Both the position numbers and the translations under genes were made by a program. A stretch of DNA of 64,000 nucleotides from Planctomycetia bacterium. GTDB lineage: Bacteria; Planctomycetota; Phycisphaerae; Phycisphaerales; SM1A02. The stretch is from the NCBI GenBank assembly GCA_005790605.1, contig SXUI01000075.1, positions 1-64,000 on the forward strand, given 5' to 3'. Shown here one piece after another: positions 57,826 through 64,000 of the stretch; position 1 is the stretch's first letter; the number at the start of each line of letters is the position of its first letter. Under the pieces are notes generated by a model. That model did not search any database, was not told the origin of the DNA, and saw nothing but the letters and a program-made list of their open reading frames with translations.

Positions 57826-58402
57826 CGCGGGCCAAACCGCAGACGGGAGGCGCGAGCCTCAACCGCGCGCCACTCGGCGCTGTTCAGGGCGATGGTCGGC
57901 GGGACCGTCGAGGATGGCTGTAAAGCAACAGGGCTCGAACTGTTGTTCGAACCCTGGGTTCCGTCTGATGGAATGTTGTTCGTGACTGGCTTCGTCGTAA
58001 GTGTCGTGTTCGTGCGAACCGCACACATCGTTGATGCCCCGGTCCACGACCAGACAACCGATGCGCCGCCTCGCATCGCGTAGCTCGGATGCGTTGGGCA
58101 GTCCAAGGCCGCACCCAAGGAATACCCAAGGGCGTAACCGTGCGTTGGATGGATGATTGGACGCGATGCGACGCTCATACGAGAAAACGATCGGCAGGAA
58201 ACCAAACAGGAAACTGATGGGATGTGTCACGAAGAAAACGCGGAGGGACACTCCCTTGTTCGTCGCAATTGAGGCTAAGTCTGCACGAAGTATTCCAATC
58301 TGGAAGCAAACCCGCACAAAAACCCGCACGCAGGGCACGCAAGCGCATCAGAAGTGGTTGAGAACCGCGCCGCGCGAGCACGAATGACCTCGCTCCTCCC
58401 CC
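57826..58402. other. 577-bp gap between uvrB and uvrA
   Basis: No gene could be supported. A hairpin, CAGGGCTCGAAC-TGTT-GTTCGAACCCTG (57929-57956, one mismatch), lies about 100 nt after uvrB and may end its transcript or be a remnant. Short overlapping readings on the minus strand (57822-58205 and 57859-58338) lack family signals. The part near 58200-58330 is visibly less GC-rich than its surroundings and holds the direct repeat AAACCCGCAC twice at about 58305-58330. Confidence 0.55.
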
Positions 58403-58408
58403 TACCAT
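58403..58408 (+). promoter_or_regulatory. TACCAT, probable -10 element of uvrA
   Basis: TACCAT is followed by CCGCTCCGC (9 nt) and the uvrA ATG at 58418. A C/T-rich tract precedes it (CTCCTCCCCC). This is the same arrangement as before DUF4920, with no Shine-Dalgarno sequence. Confidence 0.5.
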
Positions 58409-58417
58409 CCGCTCCGC

Positions 58418-61381
58418 ATGTCTGCCGCCACCCCCCCGCCTTCCGCGCGTGTCATTCGAGTCACCGGCGCCCGCGAACACAACCTCAAAGGCATCTCGGT
58501 CTCCCTGCCGCGCGATCAGTTCGTCGTCATTACGGGCGTGAGCGGTTCGGGGAAGAGTTCTCTCGCCTTCGACACAATCTTCGCGGAAGGTCAGCGCAAG
58601 TACATGGAGTCGCTCTCCTCCTACGCGCGGCAATTCCTCGATCAGATGGGAAAGCCAGATGTCGAGTCGATCGAGGGCTTGCCTCCCACCATCGCGATCG
58701 AACAGCGCAGTGGTGGCCATTCCCCCCGCTCGACGGTCGCGACGACGACGGAAATCTGGGACTACCTCCGCTTGCTCTACGCGCGGTGCGGCTCTCCGAC
58801 CTGCTGGCATGAAGAAGTCCGCGGAAAGAAGACCCATCGGTGCGGAAATCCCATCCAAGCGACCAGTGCGAGCCAGATCGTCACCAATCTGCTCGCGAAG
58901 TTTCCCGGCAAGCGCGCCATGCTCTGCGCGTGCGTGATTCGCGGAAAGAAGGGCTTTCACAAGGATGTACTCGAGTCGCTTCAGAAGCAAGGACTTGTCC
59001 GAGCCCGCGTGAACGGCAAGGTGATCGACATCCGTGAGACGCTGAAGATCGGCGGCGAGAATCCGCTCGCTCTCGGTCGGTATGAGATGCACGACATCGA
59101 TGCCGTCGTGGACCGCATCGCGATTGAGGCGCCGAGTCGTCAGAGAGTTACGGAGAGTGTCGAGACGGCTCTTCGCCTTGCGCAAGGATCGCTCACGGTC
59201 TTGATCGAAGACGCGGCCGCAATCGATGGATGGATCGAGCATCGCTTTAGTGAAAAGCTCGCGTGCTCGACCCACGCTGAGTGCGCGATCGACGAGCTCG
59301 CGCCTCGGTTGTTCTCATTCAACTCACCGCACGGTGCATGTCCTGCGTGTGCCGGGCTTGGAACCGTGAACGAGTTTTCCGAAGCCCTCGTCGTGCCTGA
59401 CCAGAGTGCTGTCGCACTCAAAGCATTCGCGCCGTTTCTGAAGAACGGTCCACGGATGAACAATCGCTACGCGCGACAAATGCGCGTCGTGCTCAAGGCG
59501 CTCGGCATCGATCCTGCGACGGTGTATTCCAAACTCACCGAGTCGCAACGGACCACACTGCTCCATGGGACTGGTGAACGCCGAAAGGAACTCGGCTTCA
59601 AGTTTGCCGGCGTGCTCCCGAGCCTGCGCGAGCGCTACAACGAAACGGAGAGTGACGCGGTCAAAGAGCGCCTGCACACCTTCATGAGCAGCGCGGAATG
59701 CCCGGCTTGCAACGGAAAACGCCTCCGCAAGGAAGCGCTCGCGGTGCAACTCCACAGCGGCGCACTCGCGCTTTCGATCGCGGATGTGGCCGCGCTTACC
59801 GTCACTCGCGCGATCGGATTTTTTAGCACGCTTTCACTCACGACCGAACAGCAGGCAATCGCCGCGCCGATTCTCAAGGAAGTGCATGCGAGACTCGGCT
59901 TTCTCGCGTCGGTCGGTCTTGAATACCTCTCGCTCGACCGCCGAAGCGCGACACTGAGCGGCGGCGAAGCCCAGCGCATTCGACTCGCGACGCAAGTTGG
60001 AAGTGGTCTCGTTGGTGTGTGCTATGTCCTCGATGAGCCCACGATCGGCCTCCATCAACGCGACAACGATCGACTGCTTCGCACACTCCGCAACCTCTGT
60101 CACCTCGGGAACTCCGTGCTCGTTGTCGAGCATGACGAAGATGTCATCCGCTCTGCCGACTGGCTCGTCGACATCGGCCCGGGGCCTGGCCGCCACGGCG
60201 GCGAAGTCGTCGCGCAGGGCAAGCCGGACGAGGTCGCGCTCCACCCCACAAGTCTGACGGGCGACTACCTCGCGCTTCGTCGCGTCATTCCCATTCCTGA
60301 AAAGCGCCGAGCTCTTTCGGTTGATCGCGCGATCACCGTCAAAGGAGCGCGAGCCAACAATCTGCAGTCCGTCGACGCAGTCTTTCCACTCGGCGGCATC
60401 ATTTGCGTCACGGGCGTTTCAGGAAGCGGAAAATCTACGCTCGTCAACGACATCCTGCGCAAGGCACTCCAGCGCTCACTCTCGCAAGGCCAAGAGACAC
60501 CAGGCGCGCATTCGACCGTGACGGGCATTGGCGCGATTGATCGCATTGTCGAGGTGGACCAAGCCCCCATCGGGCGCACACCTCGATCCAATCCTGCGAC
60601 ATACACAGGCATTTTCGACGACATCCGGAAGATCTGGGCCATGCTTCCGGAGTCGAAAATCCGAGGCTACGAACCTGGTCGATTCTCCTTCAATGTCAAG
60701 GGCGGTCGTTGCGAAGCGTGCCAGGGTCAAGGCGTGAAGCGCATTGAGATGCACTTCCTGCCCGATGTGTTTGTGGCGTGCGAAGTCTGCAGCGGCAAGC
60801 GGTACTCGCACGAGACGCTTGAGATCAAGTTCAAAGGGAAAAACATCGCGGATCTCCTCGCAACCACCATCGAGGATGCGGTGTCGTTCTTCGAAGCGCA
60901 CCCGCGAACAGCCAAGATGCTCGCATGCCTGAACGATGTTGGACTTGGGTACCTCGAACTCGGCCAAGCATCGACCACACTCTCTGGCGGCGAGGCGCAG
61001 CGCATCAAGCTTGCGACGGAGCTCGGCACCGCTGCCACCGGCGGACGGACGCTCTACATCCTTGACGAACCGACGACCGGATTGCACTTCGCGGATGTCG
61101 ATCGACTTCTCACCGTGCTGAGCCGCCTCGCTGATGCTGGCAACACGCTTGTCATCATTGAGCATCATCTCGATGTCATCAAGTGCGCCGATTGGATCAT
61201 CGATCTTGGACCGGAAGGCGGCGACCGCGGTGGGCAGATCGTCTGCGCAGGAACACCCGAAGAAGTCGCGATGCACCCAACTTCGTGGACTGCGAAGTGG
61301 CTCAAACCACTGCTGGCGCGGCGGGGTGTTGCACCGGCACCTGCGACGAAGCCGAAGCGGCTCTCGAAGGTCCGGAACTGA
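58418..61381 (+). CDS. uvrA: UvrABC excinuclease subunit A
   Basis: UvrA is the damage-sensing ABC ATPase dimer that loads UvrB. The 987 residues have Walker A GVSGSGKSSLAFDTIFAEGQ near the start and the UvrB-binding region with RSGGHSPRSTVATTTEIWDY. A Zn-binding Cys/His cluster follows (CSTHAEC, then SFNSPHGACPACAGLG), and a second lies at ECPACNGKRL. The first signature is LSGGEAQRIRLATQ. The second ATPase half has [35 protein letters not shown] with CEVCSGKRY, and LSGGEAQRIKLATELG. The 3' 80 bp overlap the converging glycosyltransferase gene on the other strand. Confidence 0.97.
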   Translation: MSAATPPPSARVIRVTGAREHNLKGISVSLPRDQFVVITGVSGSGKSSLAFDTIFAEGQRKYMESLSSYARQFLDQMGKPDVESIEGLPPTIAIEQRSGGHSPRSTVATTTEIWDYLRLLYARCGSPTCWHEEVRGKKTHRCGNPIQATSASQIVTNLLAKFPGKRAMLCACVIRGKKGFHKDVLESLQKQGLVRARVNGKVIDIRETLKIGGENPLALGRYEMHDIDAVVDRIAIEAPSRQRVTESVETALRLAQGSLTVLIEDAAAIDGWIEHRFSEKLACSTHAECAIDELAPRLFSFNSPHGACPACAGLGTVNEFSEALVVPDQSAVALKAFAPFLKNGPRMNNRYARQMRVVLKALGIDPATVYSKLTESQRTTLLHGTGERRKELGFKFAGVLPSLRERYNETESDAVKERLHTFMSSAECPACNGKRLRKEALAVQLHSGALALSIADVAALTVTRAIGFFSTLSLTTEQQAIAAPILKEVHARLGFLASVGLEYLSLDRRSATLSGGEAQRIRLATQVGSGLVGVCYVLDEPTIGLHQRDNDRLLRTLRNLCHLGNSVLVVEHDEDVIRSADWLVDIGPGPGRHGGEVVAQGKPDEVALHPTSLTGDYLALRRVIPIPEKRRALSVDRAITVKGARANNLQSVDAVFPLGGIICVTGVSGSGKSTLVNDILRKALQRSLSQGQETPGAHSTVTGIGAIDRIVEVDQAPIGRTPRSNPATYTGIFDDIRKIWAMLPESKIRGYEPGRFSFNVKGGRCEACQGQGVKRIEMHFLPDVFVACEVCSGKRYSHETLEIKFKGKNIADLLATTIEDAVSFFEAHPRTAKMLACLNDVGLGYLELGQASTTLSGGEAQRIKLATELGTAATGGRTLYILDEPTTGLHFADVDRLLTVLSRLADAGNTLVIIEHHLDVIKCADWIIDLGPEGGDRGGQIVCAGTPEEVAMHPTSWTAKWLKPLLARRGVAPAPATKPKRLSKVRN

Positions 61382-62867
61382 AGTAGCCGCGACCCTTCGT
61401 CGACGCGCCATGCGTGAGTGCGACTTCAAGCGTGCCGGAGATTTCAAAGTACTGCGCCTCGCCGACGAGTGCGAATCGACCAACATGCTGCAGGAGATCG
61501 CGCAACTCCGTAACGGTGAAGCGATGCATCTCATCGGCAGCAGCGTCGCCCTCCCACACATCATCGGGGCGCACTTCAGTCCGAATGGTGAGCAGTCCAT
61601 CGGGCGCGAGAACACGCTGGAGCTCTCGCAGAAAACCGACGGGATTCCAGAATCTCTCGAGCACGCCCGTCACGAGCACGCAGTGTTGCGATGCATCCTC
61701 GAAGGGCAGCGACGCAAAGTCCTCGACCGCGCGAACAAAGTGGCTCGCGGCACCCAGCAATGTCTTCGCGAGTTCGCAGGCCTCGCCCTCCTGCTCTACC
61801 GCAGTGCAGCGCACCCCCTTCGTGGCGAGCGCTCGAGGGAGAAGGCCAACTCCGCATCCGATGAGAAGGAGTTCGCTCGCGCCTCGCGCCTTTGTCACGC
61901 GAACCGCAGCGGCGATTTCTTCCGCAAGCCGCGCTTGCAACCTTCGGTCATTGGAGAGTTGGGCTGCTTGGTAGGTTGAAATCTCGATAGTCCCGATCTT
62001 CGAGTCGCGCCAGAGCATCGGCGTTCCGCGCGCGGACGCAAGCACTTCCTCGAGATCCGGTGCGAGTCGATCGAAGCCATGCTTCGCGCGAAAGCGTTCC
62101 AACATGCCATCCAAAGCAATCGAGGCGTCAGCTGCGTTCGCCCGACGATGTCGTTCCATGTGCCAGTGTTCGAACGCGATGGCTTTGGTCGCGATGACCT
62201 TCCATCCAGCCTTGCGAACCCGCACGCCGTACTCCTCCGTTTGCCCACGAAGAAACGACTCGTCGTAGATGCCTGCGGTTGCTTCGACTTCACGCCGCGT
62301 GCAGTAGAAGCAACCCATCGCGTGATCAACTTCGAGCGTGGCAGGCAGCGCTCCGATCGGCACTCCGCGGCCGATGTGTCGATACCCGCGAGGACCAAAG
62401 AGGTCGTCGCCAAACGCGTGCACCTTGCCGTTTGAGAGAAGTTGCACGCCGGTCACGACGCCAATCTTGGCATCACTCTCAAAGTGCGCGACAAGCGCCG
62501 TCAACCAATCGCGCGTCTTGAGCACGATGTCGCCGTCGAGCCGCGCGACATACTTGCCCTTCGCTTCGGCGAGGAGACGATTGAGCACGGTCGAGAGCAC
62601 TCCGCAATGCGCGAGTTCGATCAAGCGGAGAAACGGTCGACCGTCGCTGTGGCACTTCTGCACCCACGCACGAGCGGTTGCGAGGCTGTCATCGGTCGAG
62701 CCGTCATCAGCGACGAGAATCTCATACGACACGGTTTCCGTCGCGAGCGTTGATTCGAGACTCGTCAGAAGTGCGCCGAGAAAATCACGCGCGCCATCAT
62801 GTGCGTTGGCGCGACCGTTGTTGAAATTCGGGATGATGATGCTGACGGTTGGCATGGCAGAGAGCAC
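61302..62867 (-). CDS. Glycosyltransferase family 2 fused to a SAM-dependent methyltransferase
   Basis: Residues about 5-290 are a GT-A fold family 2 glycosyltransferase. VSIIIPNFNNG is followed by ILVADDGSTDDS, the metal-binding VARLDGDIVL, and AMGCFYCTRREV with EEYGVRVRKAGWKVIATKAI. Residues about 335-480 are a class I methyltransferase with SAM-binding LLLIGCGVGLLPRALATKGV and acidic AVEQEGEACELAKTL. The tail after 490 is Ser/Ala/Pro rich and is coded by DNA antisense to the uvrA end. Fusions of this type occur in polysaccharide or glycan modification; acceptors are unknown. The listed start is 62867; MPTVSII at 62855 is an alternative. Confidence 0.87.
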   Translation of the reverse strand: MLSAMPTVSIIIPNFNNGRANAHDGARDFLGALLTSLESTLATETVSYEILVADDGSTDDSLATARAWVQKCHSDGRPFLRLIELAHCGVLSTVLNRLLAEAKGKYVARLDGDIVLKTRDWLTALVAHFESDAKIGVVTGVQLLSNGKVHAFGDDLFGPRGYRHIGRGVPIGALPATLEVDHAMGCFYCTRREVEATAGIYDESFLRGQTEEYGVRVRKAGWKVIATKAIAFEHWHMERHRRANAADASIALDGMLERFRAKHGFDRLAPDLEEVLASARGTPMLWRDSKIGTIEISTYQAAQLSNDRRLQARLAEEIAAAVRVTKARGASELLLIGCGVGLLPRALATKGVRCTAVEQEGEACELAKTLLGAASHFVRAVEDFASLPFEDASQHCVLVTGVLERFWNPVGFLRELQRVLAPDGLLTIRTEVRPDDVWEGDAAADEMHRFTVTELRDLLQHVGRFALVGEAQYFEISGTLEVALTHGASTKGRGYFSSGPSRAASASSQVPVQHPAAPAVV

Positions 62868-63006
62868 CGCGCCGAGGGCGCGTGTGGAGAAGATCGGCGC
62901 GAAGGTGGATTTGGTTCAGCAATTCCGAGAACAACTGCACTTCACCGGGAAGCAGCCAAGCCTGCGCGGTTGCGAAGGCGCGTTATTCGCCCGATGATGC
63001 GCACGC

Positions 63007-63432
63007 ATGCCTGCCGATCCTGAAACCCCTTGGTCCCTCGCGCTCCGCAGTATCACCCAGCCGAGTGATGGCAATCACCAAGGCTCGGTGTTCGGCGGCG
63101 TAATCATGTCGATGATCGATCAGGCGAGTTATGTCGAAGCTCGGCGCCACGGCGTCCATCGATGGCTCACCGTCGCGATTGAAAAGATCGAGTTTCAAGC
63201 GCCCGTCTGGATGGGTGACATGGTGACATGTTGGACACGGGTTTCCCGCTTTGGAACCACGAGCGTCACGGTTGAAGTGCGCGTGGAGGCGGAACGATTT
63301 ACGACTGGCGACGCGATCAATGTGACCACGGCAACCGTGACGATGGTCGCGACGAACGCCGCTGGAAAGCCGATCCCCTTCCGATCACCGCCATCGATGC
63401 CCATCGCGGCTTCCGGGCCGAAACCCCATTGA
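63007..63432 (+). CDS. Acyl-CoA thioesterase, hotdog fold
   Basis: The 141 residues match the YciA/BFIT-type acyl-CoA hydrolase family. DGNHQGSVFGGVIMSMID contains the N-x-x-G-x-x-x-GG motif and the catalytic Asp. KIEFQAPVWMGDMVTCWTRV follows, then TSVTVEVRVEAE. These cytoplasmic enzymes hydrolyse acyl-CoA; chain-length preference is not evident. The gene follows a small intergenic space after the divergent glycosyltransferase gene, and purN begins one base after its stop, so they are probably co-transcribed. Confidence 0.88.
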   Translation: MPADPETPWSLALRSITQPSDGNHQGSVFGGVIMSMIDQASYVEARRHGVHRWLTVAIEKIEFQAPVWMGDMVTCWTRVSRFGTTSVTVEVRVEAERFTTGDAINVTTATVTMVATNAAGKPIPFRSPPSMPIAASGPKPH

Positions 63433-63433
63433 T

Positions 63434-64000
63434 ATGACAACTGCGAACTCCGCTCCGACTTCGCCGCGCGTCGCGCTGCTTCTCTCCGGAGGCGGTCGCT
63501 CGGCATTGAATCTCGCGCGAGCCTTTGCTGAGGGCCGACCCAGCGCAACGACAGCGCTCATCCTCGCGCACAATCCAAGTCATCCTGGCGTTGCGCTCTG
63601 TGAACGCGCGGGGCTCGAGGTCACCATCATCCCCCGTGACGATCCCAAACTCGATGACGCAATTGATCACGCCCTCGATGCCGCACGAATCGACCTCGTT
63701 TGCCTCGCTGGCTATCTCAGAAAGTTCCGCGTCGGCACCCGGTGGAAGGGGCGCGTGCTCAACATCCACCCTGCTCTCCTGCCAGACTTTGGAGGCGTCG
63801 GTATGTTTGGTTTGCATGTGCATTCCAAAGTCCTCGAGGAAGGCCGCGCCGAGAGCGGTTGCACAGTGCACCTCGTCGATGATGAGTACGACCACGGCGA
63901 AACGCTCTTCCAGCGACGCGTGCCGGTCCTCGCACACGACACGCCACAATCGCTCGCGGATCGCGTGTTCGCGGAGGAGTGTGTGACGTACCCCGAAGCC
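63434..64000 (+). CDS. purN: Phosphoribosylglycinamide formyltransferase, 5' part (3' end outside window)
   Basis: PurN transfers the formyl group from 10-formyl-THF to GAR in purine synthesis. The gene runs off the right edge with 189 codons visible and no stop. The N-terminus ALLLSGGGRSALNLA is the nucleotide-like loop. The catalytic Asn and His are in VLNIHPALLPDFGGVGMFG. The third key Asp is in GCTVHLVDDEYDHGETLFQ, where the usual VDEGVDTG is VDDEYDHG. The ATG is one base after the thioesterase stop. About 189 residues is close to the family length, so little is missing. Confidence 0.9.
   Translation, partial: MTTANSAPTSPRVALLLSGGGRSALNLARAFAEGRPSATTALILAHNPSHPGVALCERAGLEVTIIPRDDPKLDDAIDHALDAARIDLVCLAGYLRKFRVGTRWKGRVLNIHPALLPDFGGVGMFGLHVHSKVLEEGRAESGCTVHLVDDEYDHGETLFQRRVPVLAHDTPQSLADRVFAEECVTYPEA

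Noticed and set aside
57822-58205. Minus-strand 127-codon gene in the uvrB-uvrA gap
   Set aside because: No domain, no ribosome-binding site, and two other frames in the same place are equally open; support is insufficient.
58175-59275. Minus-strand reading frame of 366 codons over the uvrA start
   Set aside because: It is antisense to conserved uvrA motifs and shows no family similarity.

Overview
The window looks like chromosomal DNA of a GC-rich Gram-negative bacterium, most probably a planctomycete of the class Phycisphaerae. This is an inference from protein style. Three secreted proteins end in short dockerin-like Ca-binding tails (D-x-N-x-D-G followed by NAADLAILLSAW-type helices). 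There is a complete MoxR/Bat operon. A cluster holds SPFH (HflK/HflC-like) proteins with ABC-2 exporters and a large protein of a kind I associate with planctomycetes. No rRNA, CRISPR array, IS element, phage or plasmid genes were seen. Most genes are ordinary chromosomal ones, often packed with 4-base ATGA or GTGA overlaps.

Layout. 1-5.9 kb: 3' part of ftsH, a DUF167 gene and a short uvrC on the minus strand, then a Cys-rich repeat lipoprotein, three tandem look-alike hairpins, a DUF4920 lipoprotein and pyrC. 5.9-12.9 kb: a secreted FG-GAP/VCBS-repeat protein, a secreted vanadium-haloperoxidase-like protein (both dockerin-tailed) and a DinG-type helicase. 12.9-17.6 kb: tRNA-Ser(GCT), sucC, a HAD phosphatase, a lone secretin-like protein, a small basic protein and a beta-hydroxyacid dehydrogenase. 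17.7-26.8 kb: moxR, DUF58, BatX-like, batA, batB, batC, batD and batE as one operon, then tRNA-Ser(CGA) with a clear promoter and terminator. 26.8-33 kb: a Cys-repeat dockerin protein, rpoZ-coaC, a CLC transporter overlapping rnpA-yidD, and a FAH-family enzyme.

33-44.4 kb is the most unusual block. A six-gene minus-strand operon encodes a 7-TM SPFH protein, HflC-like, HflK-like, an ABC ATPase with a disordered tail, an ABC-2 permease and a 741-aa membrane-anchored helical protein. A divergent gene encodes a second, related permease. 44.4-51.5 kb: a membrane protein, two secreted ClpP/SppA-fold proteins (the second without the catalytic Ser) separated by 21-bp tandem repeats, then cca, plsC, cmk and a TIM-barrel epimerase-like gene. 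51.5-64 kb: a possible structured RNA, gcvH, a LolD/MacB-type ABC transporter, uvrB, uvrA, a glycosyltransferase-methyltransferase fusion, a hotdog thioesterase and the start of purN.

Functional threads. All three UvrABC nucleotide-excision genes are present. Envelope maintenance is heavily represented (FtsH, SPFH, Bat, SppA-like proteins, ABC exporters). Four starts (DUF4920, gcvH, uvrB, uvrA) share the hexamer TACCAT 9-10 nt before ATG, which looks like a -10 element of leaderless or nearly leaderless transcripts and shifts the likely uvrB start.
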